DNA of 64,000 bases from Bacteroidales bacterium (GTDB taxonomy: Bacteria; Bacteroidota; Bacteroidia; Bacteroidales; UBA4417), in NCBI GenBank assembly GCA_016707785.1, contig JADJGZ010000004.1:62001-126000 (forward strand). The letters are read 5' to 3'. Below, piece after piece: positions 25,851 to 35,801 of the stretch (position 1 is the stretch's first letter; each line of letters opens with the position of its first letter). The position numbers and the translations under genes are program-made. The notes below the pieces were generated by a model, which saw only the letters and a program-made list of their open reading frames with translations, was not told the origin of the DNA and did no database searches.

Positions 25851-28487
25851 TTACGGGACAAACAGCGGCAGGTGAAAAGAAAATGTAGAACCTGCGCCCA
25901 GTTCACTTTCTATTTTTAGTATTCCGCCATGTTTTTCTACCATTTCCCTGGTAAGGAGTAATCCTAAGCCTGTACCGGTTTCTTTCTCAGTCCCGGGAAG
26001 CGTAAACGGACGGGTAAGAGAGAATAGCTTGGCTTGATCTTCCTTACTGATCCCTATTCCGGTATCAGTAACAGAAATTTCTGCAAAACTACCGGTACCA
26101 GGTGAGTCCTTAATATCAACACTAATGCTTATATTTCCATTTGAGGGCGTAAACTTGATTGCATTCATCAGTAAGTTGTGCATAATTGACAGGAACATAT
26201 TCTGATCAGCAGTCACAACAATTGAACGATCAATCAGGTTTTCAACCTGGATTTTTTTTCGGTAGGAAAGGCTGAAGAGTATGGTAGCAGCAGCATCAAC
26301 CTCAACTGCCAGGTGAAGAGGAACCGGGTTATAGATCATCCTGCCTGTTTGAAGCCTCGACCATGCAAGGAGGTTTTCAAGCAAGATCAATGAATTTTTT
26401 GCCGTATTTCTGATGATTCCGACATAATCTCTCATCTCATCTTTCGACAATTCATCAAATTCTTCAAGCAGAAGTTCTGAGAAGCCTATCAGGCTATTGA
26501 ATGGATTCTTAAGATCATGAGCGATAATGGAATAAAATTTATCCTTACTGGCATTCAGTTCCTGCAATTCTTTATTTACCTGTTCCAGACTTCGGGTGGT
26601 AAATCTTTTTTCACTGATGTCGCGTGCAATACCTTGTATTCCTACAGGTTTATTATCCTTAAACATGACCCTGGCCTGGATTTCAAGGATTACAGATTTC
26701 CCGTTCTTTTCAAGGGTTTCAATCTCAAATGGACCCACTTTACCTTCAATCATTAATTTATCGGTATTCCTCTTAGCATCTTCAATAACCTCTGGTTTGA
26801 TCAGGCTATAGATATTGATCTTGCTGATTTCTTCAAGCGGAATACCGATGACATCAAGCATTACTTTATTGGCGTTGGTAAAATTGCCATTCAGATCTGT
26901 TGTAAAAATATGATCGTTTGCATTATCGAAAAGATCATGGTATTTCCTTTCACTTTCCTTGAGCCTGGTCTCAGAAAGTTTTATTTCAGTGATATCATGA
27001 ATGGTTCCGACTATATATTTCTTCCCGGTAGTCCCTTCTGTATATAGGCGCTTATAAGTAATGATATTTCTCTCTGTTCCATCGCTCCACATAATAGTTT
27101 CCTCATTCACATTGGAACCATTTCGCAACACAAAGGAATCCTTTTCCCAAAAAATATCCGCTTGTTCCCTCGGATATAGCTCATAATCCGATTTTCCAAG
27201 CAAGCTTTCCCTGGATTGCCCCATCATGGCAATGGCGGAGTCATTCAACATGATCCATCTGTGGTTTTCATCTTTCACAAAGAAAGGCTCTTGCATGGTA
27301 TTGATAACAACATTGAGAAAATCAATTTGTTGTTGACTTTTCTCCTCTGCTTTCTTTATCCGTGTAATATCTCTTACATTACAGATTACCTGGCTCACCT
27401 GACCTTCTTGATCAAAAACCGGCACGGCACTGTAAAGCAGAAAACTTTTCTTCCCCCATTTACTAAGATATTCCGATTGACCATTTACTACTTTCCGTTC
27501 CCTGATGCTGGATTTCAGATTCTCACTAATCCCTGCATTCACAATATTTTCAAATTCGAACATATTGATCATCCGCGTAGGTTCAGAACCTGGTGAGCCT
27601 AAAATATCAAGTAAAGCCTGGTTTACCTCGAGAATATTGCCCTGGGTATCCATCAACAGGATACCAGTTGGCAGATAGTTTACTAATGTTCGGTATTTTT
27701 CTTCACTCCTCCTGAGTGAATCTTCAAGCATTTTAGGGGCTGTGATGTCCCGGGTAATAATAGTAATCTTGTCGGGCTTTCCTTCTGTATCAAATATGCA
27801 TTGACTCACACTGTCAACCCATACTGTATGGCCTTGCTTGTGGATCAACCTGTATACAGCCTTTACAACTCCCCTGGTTTTTTGAATTTTTTCGAGGGAA
27901 TCATTTACAATGCCCATATCTTCAGGATGTATGGTATGATAAGCTCCTAACCCCATCAATTCTGTTACCGAATAGCCTAGAATTTTTTCTACTGATGGAG
28001 ACACATACAGGAAGGAACCATCCATCGAATGCAAGGTGATAACATCCCCGGCATTTTCAATGATGATCTTTAGTTTACAATAATCGGGATCAACCACACC
28101 TAATTCAATGGTATCACTTATTCTTTCAAAAAAGCAAAACCAGGAAACCTGAGTGGAATTGTCACCACCTGACTGTATATAAAACACATTAACAGGAACT
28201 CCATTCTCAACCCCTTCCATATAAAGTTCACCCTGGCCAGACTCGATTTTGCCGGATGAAGCTCCCTGAAGGGCAGTCCTGAGCCAATCATTGCCAGGCA
28301 ATGAAAAAATATCTGATCCAATCAGCAATAATGGGGAAGAAAACCAATCGGTAAAATGTTCACTGCATTGAACGATAGTGCCACTATCTTGAATAACTAA
28401 AAAAGCTGATTCCCGGAAGCGTCTTGCAAGTGTTAATTCAGAGTGATGAATCGAGTTTTCCGAGAATAGGTCATCCTGTCTTTCCAT
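25851..28487 (-). CDS. Sensor histidine kinase with four to five PAS domains
   Basis: 878 aa, cytoplasmic, no membrane segment. A weak PAS-like region (about 25-125) is followed by four clearer PAS/PAC units (about 145-265, 270-390, 395-515 and 525-640), recognisable by recurring ends such as ITIITRDIT, VICNVRDIT, VGTIHDITE and IQGIARDIS. HisKA follows with the acceptor His in SIIAHDLKNP, then HATPase_c (about 755-876; NLLMNAIKFTP, DTGIGI, GTGLGL). No receiver or output domain. It is divergent from ridA and has its own long leader, so the three kinases are probably separate transcription units. Confidence 0.87.
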   Translation of the reverse strand: MERQDDLFSENSIHHSELTLARRFRESAFLVIQDSGTIVQCSEHFTDWFSSPLLLIGSDIFSLPGNDWLRTALQGASSGKIESGQGELYMEGVENGVPVNVFYIQSGGDNSTQVSWFCFFERISDTIELGVVDPDYCKLKIIIENAGDVITLHSMDGSFLYVSPSVEKILGYSVTELMGLGAYHTIHPEDMGIVNDSLEKIQKTRGVVKAVYRLIHKQGHTVWVDSVSQCIFDTEGKPDKITIITRDITAPKMLEDSLRRSEEKYRTLVNYLPTGILLMDTQGNILEVNQALLDILGSPGSEPTRMINMFEFENIVNAGISENLKSSIRERKVVNGQSEYLSKWGKKSFLLYSAVPVFDQEGQVSQVICNVRDITRIKKAEEKSQQQIDFLNVVINTMQEPFFVKDENHRWIMLNDSAIAMMGQSRESLLGKSDYELYPREQADIFWEKDSFVLRNGSNVNEETIMWSDGTERNIITYKRLYTEGTTGKKYIVGTIHDITEIKLSETRLKESERKYHDLFDNANDHIFTTDLNGNFTNANKVMLDVIGIPLEEISKINIYSLIKPEVIEDAKRNTDKLMIEGKVGPFEIETLEKNGKSVILEIQARVMFKDNKPVGIQGIARDISEKRFTTRSLEQVNKELQELNASKDKFYSIIAHDLKNPFNSLIGFSELLLEEFDELSKDEMRDYVGIIRNTAKNSLILLENLLAWSRLQTGRMIYNPVPLHLAVEVDAAATILFSLSYRKKIQVENLIDRSIVVTADQNMFLSIMHNLLMNAIKFTPSNGNISISVDIKDSPGTGSFAEISVTDTGIGISKEDQAKLFSLTRPFTLPGTEKETGTGLGLLLTREMVEKHGGILKIESELGAGSTFSFHLPLFVP

Positions 28488-28791
28488 ATTTACTATTTAA
28501 TAATTGCTTTCCCAACTTTCCTTTAATTGCAGATACAACAAATTCAGAGTTGTCCTTTTCATTCAAAAAATTCTTCTACACAAAAAAATAAGTTCGATAA
28601 AAATGTGAATTTCTTTCATCATGATAGTTTGGCACTCATGAGGATTTCATTAAGTAAATTTACAATAATACTTTTCAGTTTGAATCATCTGTCTCAATTT
28701 CTTTTGTTATTTTTTCATTATCCAATTCCTAAAGGCGAGGCTATGCAATATGTCTCCATTTTTCGATAATTTTACCACAAAATTAGATGCC
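28488..28791. other. Divergent intergenic region between kinase and ridA
   Basis: 304 bp holding the two divergent promoters. The only near-consensus -7 seen is TAATTTTA on the plus strand around 28767, one base off TAnnTTTG and about 18 nt before the ridA ATG. No RNA gene or repeat was found. Confidence 0.4.
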
Positions 28792-29169
28792 ATGAAGAAG
28801 ATCATATTCACTGAAAATGCACCAAAAGCCATTGGCCCTTACAGCCAGGCCGTTGAAAGCAATGGGATGCTGTTTATTTCCGGACAGGTGCCTATTAATC
28901 CGCTAACAGGAGTTATTGTTGAAGGGGGAATTAAGGAACAAACTGAACAAGTCATGAAAAATATTGGATCCATACTGGAAGCAGCAGGATATAGCTTTGA
29001 TGATGTGATTAAATCCACATGCCTGTTAAGTGACATGGATAACTTTGCTTCTATGAATGAAGTTTATGGCAGGTATTACCCTGAAAAGAGCCCTGCACGC
29101 GCAGCTTATGGTGTGGTCCGGTTGCCGCTGGGAGCTTTGGTTGAAATTGAAACCATCGCTGCAAAATAG
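28792..29169 (+). CDS. ridA: RidA family reactive intermediate deaminase
   Basis: 125 aa, the normal length of RidA (YjgF/YER057c/UK114), a cytosolic trimeric enzyme that hydrolyses 2-aminoacrylate and other enamine/imine intermediates released by PLP enzymes. Signature segments are GPYSQAV, FISGQVPINP, the conserved Arg in SPARAAYGVVRLP and the ending EIETIA. The ATG at 28792 begins the conserved MKKIIFTENAP; the in-frame ATG 14 codons earlier (28750) is probably not used. Confidence 0.94.
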   Translation: MKKIIFTENAPKAIGPYSQAVESNGMLFISGQVPINPLTGVIVEGGIKEQTEQVMKNIGSILEAAGYSFDDVIKSTCLLSDMDNFASMNEVYGRYYPEKSPARAAYGVVRLPLGALVEIETIAAK

Positions 29170-29213
29170 AATCCACCACATTTCTTATCCCAACTTAAAA
29201 TTCATTTTCCCGC

Positions 29214-31382
29214 ATGAAAAAATCATTCTTTTTAGCCTTTATTATCCTGCTGGCTTTTGCACACTCTTTAAAGGCAGGTGAAGGCATGTGGCTTCCTCAT
29301 TTATTAGGACAATTGAACGAAAAACAAATGAGGGACATGGGGATGCGAATTACTGCAGAGGATATTTATAGCATTAACCACTCTAGTCTGAAAGATGCCA
29401 TCGTCATGTTCGGAGGCGGTTGCACAGCTGAACTGGTCTCAGACAAAGGCCTCATCCTTACAAACCATCATTGCGGATTCGGCAATATTCAGAGACATAG
29501 TACACTGGAACATGACTATTTAACAAATGGTTTCTGGGCACAATCCCTGGCAGAAGAGCTTTCAAATCCCGGGTTGAGTGTCACATTCCTGGTTAGGATG
29601 GAGGAGGTTACAGCGCAAGTATTGGAGGGTGTACTTCCTTCCTTCACGGAAAATGCCAGGCAGTCGATGATTAGCAGGAATAGCGAAAAACTTACATCTG
29701 AAGCTATCAAGGGAACTCATTACAAAGCTTCAGTAAAATCATTTTATGAAGGCAACCAGTTTTATATGTTCATTACTGAAGTTTTTACGGATGTCAGGCT
29801 TGTGGGTGCCCCACCTTCCAATATCGGCAAATTTGGGGGTGACACAGATAACTGGATGTGGCCCAGGCATACAGGTGATTTTTCAGTATTCAGGATTTAC
29901 GCTGGGAAGGACAATAAGCCGGCGGAATACTCAAAGGAAAATGTCCCCTATGTGCCCAAAAAGCATCTGACAATATCAGTTAAAGGAGTTAAAGAAGGTG
30001 ATTTCACATTTGTTTACGGGTTCCCTGGTACTACTGAAGAGTATTTGCCTTCACATGCTATTGATCTCACCGTGAACATTAGAAATCCCCTGGCCATTCA
30101 AATGAGGCAGGAAAGGCTCTCAATTATCGACCAGGCGATGGAATCTGATCCGCTTATCCGGATTCAGTACGCAGCTAAAGCAGCCGGTATTGCCAACTAC
30201 TGGAAGAAAATGATCGGCGAAAGCAGGGGAATTAAGAAACTGGACGGAATCGAAAAAAAGCAAGCCTTTGAATCTCAGTTCACGAACTGGTTAAATACGG
30301 ATCCTTCCAGGAAATCAAACTATGGAAATCTTCTGACTGCTTACGCTGATGCCACAAATGCTGTTAAGCCTTACCAGGAGGCATACACTCTCTTGCTGGA
30401 AGGAGCACTCGGTGTGGAGATCATCAGGTACTCCTATGGTTTCAATAATCTTGTGAAATTATGCCAGGATCCGGCCAAAACAGAAACTGAAATCCAGCAG
30501 GCCGTAGACAAACTGAAGGCAGGTGCTGAAGGTTATTTCAAAAACTACCAGGCGGCTGTGGATGAAAAAGTATATGCTTCATTAATCAGTATCTGCGTGA
30601 AAGAATGTGACCAGGCCTATCTTCCGGAAGCCATTTCCGCTGGTATGAAAGCATTTAATAATGATACAAAAGCCTGGGCAGCAAATATCTTCGAGAAAAG
30701 CTATTTCTCTGATAAGACAAAAGTGTTGCTCCTCTTGAACAGCTTCAAAAGAAAGGATGTAAAAAAAATACTCCGGGATCCGGCCTTCCAGGTTGCTGCT
30801 TCGGTTTACAGCATGATTCAGCTGAATCTTGCCCCCAAAGTGAGCACTTACTATACTCTGACGGATAGTCTTCAGCGGCTTTACATGAAAGCCCAAATGG
30901 ATATGCAACCTGAGAAGGTGTTTTATCCTGATGCCAATTCTACCTTAAGGGTTGCCTATGGAAATGTAAAGGGCTACTTCCCTACTGATGGCGTTGAATA
31001 TCACTGGTTCAGCACATTAGATGGCATTATGCAGAAAGAAAACCCGGAAATCTATGATTATGTGGTAGAACCCAGGCTGAAAGAGCTTTATCTTAATAAG
31101 GATTATGGCCCTTATGCCGATGCTGACGGCACCATGCATGTTGCATTTATAGCAACTAACCATACCACAGGTGGAAATTCAGGCAGCCCAGTGCTGAACG
31201 CAGACGGGGAGCTTGTTGGAATTAACTTCGATCGTTGCTGGGAAGGCACCATGAGTGACCTGATGTATGATCCTGACCAATGCCGGAATATTACACTGGA
31301 TATTCGATACTGCCTATTTATCATTGATCGTTTCGCAGGGGCATCCCACCTTATCAATGAATTAAATATTGCAAGTCGCTGA
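29214..31382 (+). CDS. S46 family dipeptidyl peptidase, DPP11-type (Asp/Glu-specific)
   Basis: A 722-aa periplasmic or surface serine exopeptidase that removes dipeptides from oligopeptides. A signal peptide (about 1-21) precedes the mature GMWLP start typical of the family. The triad is visible: His85/86 in TNHHCG, Asp in GDTDNWMWPRH, and Ser656 in GNSGSPV. The residue 18 positions after the serine is Arg674 (NFDR), which corresponds to the S1 Arg of DPP11 (Ser655/Arg673), whereas DPP7 has Gly. I therefore predict acidic P1 specificity. The next gene begins 2 nt after the stop, so the two are probably coupled. Confidence 0.92.
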   Translation: MKKSFFLAFIILLAFAHSLKAGEGMWLPHLLGQLNEKQMRDMGMRITAEDIYSINHSSLKDAIVMFGGGCTAELVSDKGLILTNHHCGFGNIQRHSTLEHDYLTNGFWAQSLAEELSNPGLSVTFLVRMEEVTAQVLEGVLPSFTENARQSMISRNSEKLTSEAIKGTHYKASVKSFYEGNQFYMFITEVFTDVRLVGAPPSNIGKFGGDTDNWMWPRHTGDFSVFRIYAGKDNKPAEYSKENVPYVPKKHLTISVKGVKEGDFTFVYGFPGTTEEYLPSHAIDLTVNIRNPLAIQMRQERLSIIDQAMESDPLIRIQYAAKAAGIANYWKKMIGESRGIKKLDGIEKKQAFESQFTNWLNTDPSRKSNYGNLLTAYADATNAVKPYQEAYTLLLEGALGVEIIRYSYGFNNLVKLCQDPAKTETEIQQAVDKLKAGAEGYFKNYQAAVDEKVYASLISICVKECDQAYLPEAISAGMKAFNNDTKAWAANIFEKSYFSDKTKVLLLLNSFKRKDVKKILRDPAFQVAASVYSMIQLNLAPKVSTYYTLTDSLQRLYMKAQMDMQPEKVFYPDANSTLRVAYGNVKGYFPTDGVEYHWFSTLDGIMQKENPEIYDYVVEPRLKELYLNKDYGPYADADGTMHVAFIATNHTTGGNSGSPVLNADGELVGINFDRCWEGTMSDLMYDPDQCRNITLDIRYCLFIIDRFAGASHLINELNIASR

Positions 31383-31384
31383 TT

Positions 31385-33160
31385 TTGAAAACCTCAACTT
31401 ACAAATGGGTTTTATTTTTCTTTCCTTTATTACTGGGAGCAGTTACCGGGAATAGCCAGGTATCCATTCACCAGGAAGAATCACAGAAATACAAGAACCA
31501 AAATTTCTTTGACCTGGGGAATGAGATTAAGTCCTATCGATTGAATACAGATTCATGCAAGCCTGAAAAGATGGTATTCGGATATCATCCTTATTGGATT
31601 GGGGATGCATGGCAAGACTATCAGTGGAACCTTCTCACGGATCTATGCTATTTTTCATATGAAGTAAACCCAGCCAGCGGTAATCCTGTGACTTTAAACG
31701 GCTGGGATACGAATCCTGTCATTGACTCCGCACTGGCAAATCAAACCCGGGTGCATTTATGTATTACTCTATTTAGTAGTCATTCCACCTTTTTTAACAG
31801 TGCAACAGCCGGTGATCAGCTCATTCAAAATACAATCGCACTGCTGAAAGACCGACATGCGCATGGAGTGAACCTGGATTTTGAGGCTGTACCCCTTTCT
31901 CAATCAGCAAAATATAATCAATATCTCATACGATTTGCTGATAGCCTGCATGCTGCCATCCCGGGATGTATCGTTAGCATGGCCTCTCCTGCAGTTGATT
32001 GGGACGAGATGCTGGATATTCAGAACCTTTCCGAACATCTCGACTACCTGATGATCATGGGATATGACTACTACTGGAATGGAAGTAATCAAGCCGGTCC
32101 GGTATCAGGAATGTATGCTATGACCTCATCTTATCCTTATTCAGTTTCAAGAACCCTGAGCTGGTATCTCAGTAAAGGGGCAACCGTTGATAAAATCCTC
32201 CTCGGACTTCCTTATTACGGGCGCGATTGGCCGGTAAACAGTATTATGCCGCCGGCTAATTCTACAGGAACAAGCACGGCAATTACCTACCGGATGTTCC
32301 GGAATAATTACCTGACTTATAGTAATGAAAACCTTCGTTTTGAAAAAAACAGCCAATCTCCTTATTACCTGTACAATGTGAATGGATGGCACCATTGTTT
32401 CATGGATAATGTATCAAGCCTGGGGGCAAAATACGAGTTGGTCAGGAGGTCAGGAATTGCCGGAATTGGCATATGGGCTTTAGGTTACGACGATGGGTAC
32501 GAGGATTTGTGGAACCTTATCAGGGATAAATTGACTGATTGCAGCAAACCATTATGCATGGATACACTCTATGACAATGGTGGGCCGGCGTTTAACTATT
32601 TCAATGATGAAGAGTACCAGCAAACCATCAGCATTGGCCCAAATGAAACTATAGAGCTTGAATTCCTGGAATTTGATTTACAGGAAGGCCATGATTCATT
32701 ATTCATTTACCAGGGAACAAGCCTGGCTGATCCATTGATTGGCGCCTTTACGGGCAATACATTACCCCAAATCCCGGAACTGAATGGCAATTCAATCACC
32801 CTGAAATTTATCAGCGATGGAACAGTGACTAATTCAGGTTGGAAAGCAGTTTACCGCTGTCCGACTGCAGATATTGCCCAGCTACTGTCAGAGACTGGGG
32901 TTACCGTATTTCCAAATCCAACATATGGAGCTTTTACGTTGAAATTCAGGAGCAGATATGAAGGAAACGCCCGCATCACTTTTCATGACCTTCAGGCAAG
33001 AAACCTTGGGATTGAGAAGCTAATCCAGGTAGAAGCCGGGTCAAATACCATTCCTGTTTGGCCGGAGGTTCGAAATGATGGGATGTATATTTGCAGGCTT
33101 ATTTTACCTGGAGGAGAAATTTATACTTTTAAGCTGATTATCTTAGCCGGGCTATTTTGA
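31385..33160 (+). CDS. GH18 chitinase-like protein with CUB-like domain and T9SS sorting domain
   Basis: 591 aa, exported and then secreted or surface-anchored by the type IX system. A signal peptide (1-24) is followed by a GH18 barrel (about 60-385) with the catalytic segment HGVNLDFE (160-167). Asp165 and the acid Glu167 are present, while the first Asp of DxxDxDxE is His160. Next come a CUB-like domain (about 395-500) and a type A T9SS C-terminal sorting domain (about 505-591) with VFPNPTYGAF. Activity may be chitinase, endo-N-acetylglucosaminidase or spore/peptidoglycan type. The start must be TTG at 31385: no in-frame ATG precedes the signal peptide. It lies 2 nt after the peptidase stop, which suggests translational coupling. 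Confidence 0.85.
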   Translation: MKTSTYKWVLFFFPLLLGAVTGNSQVSIHQEESQKYKNQNFFDLGNEIKSYRLNTDSCKPEKMVFGYHPYWIGDAWQDYQWNLLTDLCYFSYEVNPASGNPVTLNGWDTNPVIDSALANQTRVHLCITLFSSHSTFFNSATAGDQLIQNTIALLKDRHAHGVNLDFEAVPLSQSAKYNQYLIRFADSLHAAIPGCIVSMASPAVDWDEMLDIQNLSEHLDYLMIMGYDYYWNGSNQAGPVSGMYAMTSSYPYSVSRTLSWYLSKGATVDKILLGLPYYGRDWPVNSIMPPANSTGTSTAITYRMFRNNYLTYSNENLRFEKNSQSPYYLYNVNGWHHCFMDNVSSLGAKYELVRRSGIAGIGIWALGYDDGYEDLWNLIRDKLTDCSKPLCMDTLYDNGGPAFNYFNDEEYQQTISIGPNETIELEFLEFDLQEGHDSLFIYQGTSLADPLIGAFTGNTLPQIPELNGNSITLKFISDGTVTNSGWKAVYRCPTADIAQLLSETGVTVFPNPTYGAFTLKFRSRYEGNARITFHDLQARNLGIEKLIQVEAGSNTIPVWPEVRNDGMYICRLILPGGEIYTFKLIILAGLF

Positions 33161-33209
33161 TGCTTACATCAAGTGCCGTCCCTTTATCGTTAATTAGTTA
33201 ACCATCTGA

Positions 33210-34968
33210 ATGACACGTATTTCACTTTCTGAAAAACTGATCATTTACTTCATGCTATTGAGTATGATGGCTATAGGCATTGTTGGTATCTACTCTTATT
33301 ATTCGGCTAAGCAGGCACAGATGGCAAGAACCTACGATCAGCTTGCTTCAGTTAAGTATCTAAAAAAGAAACAAATAGAATATTTCTACGTCCAGCAGGT
33401 TCAAATGGTTCAATCTTTGGCTAATAATGCTGGATGGGCTGGAATGATGAAACAAGATCCGGAACTATCCGTTAAAGCCTCCCCAGATTCTCCTGGATGC
33501 ATTAAGTTCCCTTGAATTGATCAATAAACATGAGAGAATCCTCGTGCTCTCCAAAGCGACATCATATTCAATTTCATTCAATGCAGAACATCAGCCACAG
33601 GTTGAAACCATCATCAACCCGTTTGGAGATTCACTGAGCAAGCTGGTTAAAGCAGAAAATCCATACATCACAGATTTGATCTGGAATGAGAACCAGAAGG
33701 GATGGTTTCAATATATATTGACATCTGTAAAAACGAAAGAAGAACAAACTCTTGTATTCCTGGGCCTGGAAATTTCATCTGCTACAATTGATAGCCTGAT
33801 GCCTGACCAAAATCCCCTGAATGGGCTTGGAAATTCCGGTGAAGCATACCTGGCCGGCAAAGACCGGTTTCTGCGCAGCAATTCCCGTTTTTTCCCCAAT
33901 TCCATCCTGAAACAAAAAATCAATGAGGCTACTGCAGCATTGGCAATCAGTGGGCAGGAAGGCACCTGGTTATTGAAGGATTACCGGGGTGTGCAGGTAT
34001 TGGGAGCTTTTGCCGTACTGGAATCCCCTGCTCCCCCATGGATTTTAATAGCTGAAATTGATTTCAAGGAAGCAATGGTTCCTATATATGCAATCCGGAA
34101 CAATGTTCTTTTCTTCTCGGTATTTATTTCTGCTTTTGTGTTGCTGATTACCTGGCTGATTTCACGAAGGATTACGCGCCCGATTATTCAGCTCCAAAAA
34201 GCTGCCCTTGAACTGGGTGATGGCAAACTTGGAACCAGGGTCGATATTGATAGCCGGGATGAAATCGGTGAATTGGCAGAGATATTCAACCAGATGAGTA
34301 CGCAGTTGCAGGAAAATGAGGTACAGATCAGCAAGGAGAGAGCCCGCCGCATGAAAGCAGCCTTTGATGGACAGGATATTGAACGACAGCGGCTCTCCCG
34401 TGAGTTGCACGATGGTCTTGGACAATCATTAATTGCTCAGAAACTAAGACTTGAATCCCTCACTACCGGGAATAAAGCAGAAATTGAAAATGGCTTAGCC
34501 GATCTGAAGAAATGTGCCGACCAACTGGTGGATGAAGTACGAAGAATATCCAATGCCCTCATGCCGGCTCAATTGCATCAGTTTGGACTGGCTGCAGCAT
34601 TAAGGCAACATTGCGAGGAGGTCTCCAAATACGGGAAAATTGAAGTAAAATTTGATGCAACCGGTGATTTTGAACCACTGAGCCGAAAAATTAAAACCTA
34701 TCTCTTTCGAATCGTACAGGAAGCCCTGAATAATGTTGTCAAACATTCAAATGCAAAATCTGCTGCTGTTGAGATTGCACTTACCAGGGAGAACCTTTTC
34801 CTTAGCATTTCTGACGATGGACAAGGGTTTGATGCTTCCAAAGCATGCTCAGGTAATGGACTGAATAATATGAAAGAACGAATAGAACTACTTCACGGCG
34901 TCATTGTATTTAACACTGATAAAGGCAGAGGTGCCACCATTGAAATTCAAATCCCCGTTAAAAGATGA
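33210..34968 (+). CDS. NarL-type membrane sensor histidine kinase, interrupted by a +1 frameshift
   Basis: The reading frame starts at 33210 with a transmembrane helix (LIIYFMLLSMMAIGIVGIY) and the beginning of an extracytoplasmic sensor, then ends early at 33515. The other frame carries on with ILLDALSSLELINKHERI, without the gap expected between two genes. Removing one C from the CCCC at 33481-33484 rejoins them into a 585-aa kinase. It has a dCache-like sensor, a second transmembrane helix, HAMP, HisKA_3 with the acceptor His in RQRLSRELHDGLGQ, and HATPase_c. The 3' end overlaps the response regulator by 4 nt (ATGA), so the two form a classic coupled pair. Confidence 0.85.
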
Positions 34969-35627
34969 ATTCCAAGCCAATCTCGATCATACTTACCGAT
35001 GACCACCAGGTGGTTAGGGATGGACTAAAATCGATGCTGTCAGAATACCGCGATATCCAAATCCTGGGACAGGCAGATTCCGGTGCAGCATTAATGGAAT
35101 TACTTTCGCATATGAAAGCTGATGTGCTGGTTCTGGATATTGAGTTACCCGATATTTCCGGACTTGAACTCTGCCAGAAAGTACTATCCAAATATCCGGC
35201 TATTCGCATACTAATCCTTTCTATGTATACCGGTGAAGAGTTCATTTTTAAAGCCTTAGCAGAAGGAGCTAAAGGATATTTACCCAAAAATACCACCCGT
35301 GAAGAACTGGCAGAAGCCATCCGCGCCCTTGCGGAAGGGAAGGAATTCTTCAGTCCGCTGATCAATGAAATTATGTTGAGAAGCTACATAAACCAGGCTA
35401 AGTCGAAAAGAGTGGAAGAAAAAGAGCTTACCGACTTATCCAAAAGAGAGACAGAAATACTCAGGATGATGGCGGAAGGTATCCCCAACATTGAGATAGC
35501 CGACCGGCTCTTTATCAGTATCCGGACAGTAGAATCTCATAAAAGTCATATCATGCAGAAGCTGGATTTACATACGACTGCAGAGCTTGTCAAATATGCA
35601 ATCCGTCATAAATTGATAGAGATTTGA
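34965..35627 (+). CDS. NarL/LuxR-family response regulator
   Basis: 220 aa. An N-terminal receiver (about 6-122) has the acidic pocket TDD, the phospho-acceptor Asp58 in LVLDIELP and the conserved Lys in GYLPK. A C-terminal LuxR-type helix-turn-helix (about 155-215; LSKRETEILRMMAEG and SIRTVESHKSHIMQKL) binds DNA. It overlaps the frameshifted kinase gene by 4 nt and is certainly its partner. The regulon is unknown; the porin and ammonium transporter genes downstream are candidates by position only. Confidence 0.94.
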   Translation: MNSKPISIILTDDHQVVRDGLKSMLSEYRDIQILGQADSGAALMELLSHMKADVLVLDIELPDISGLELCQKVLSKYPAIRILILSMYTGEEFIFKALAEGAKGYLPKNTTREELAEAIRALAEGKEFFSPLINEIMLRSYINQAKSKRVEEKELTDLSKRETEILRMMAEGIPNIEIADRLFISIRTVESHKSHIMQKLDLHTTAELVKYAIRHKLIEI

Positions 35628-35801
35628 GAATACCTTAATGCTTATCGAAAAAAAATTATTGCATCCAGATCGGAGTCTGAAAATTTACGTAATTCATGCA
35701 AAATAATTCCGTAATTTGTGCACTGAAAAATACTGTTCCCCCTGTTGTGGGATAAGTCAGGAACAACAAATTTTGCCGCCAAACCAATATCAACAATACC
35801 T

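Noticed and set aside
33517..34968. A second, separate kinase gene starting at 33517
   Set aside because: The sequence before it continues the sensor domain in the same order; one frameshift explains both frames better than two genes.
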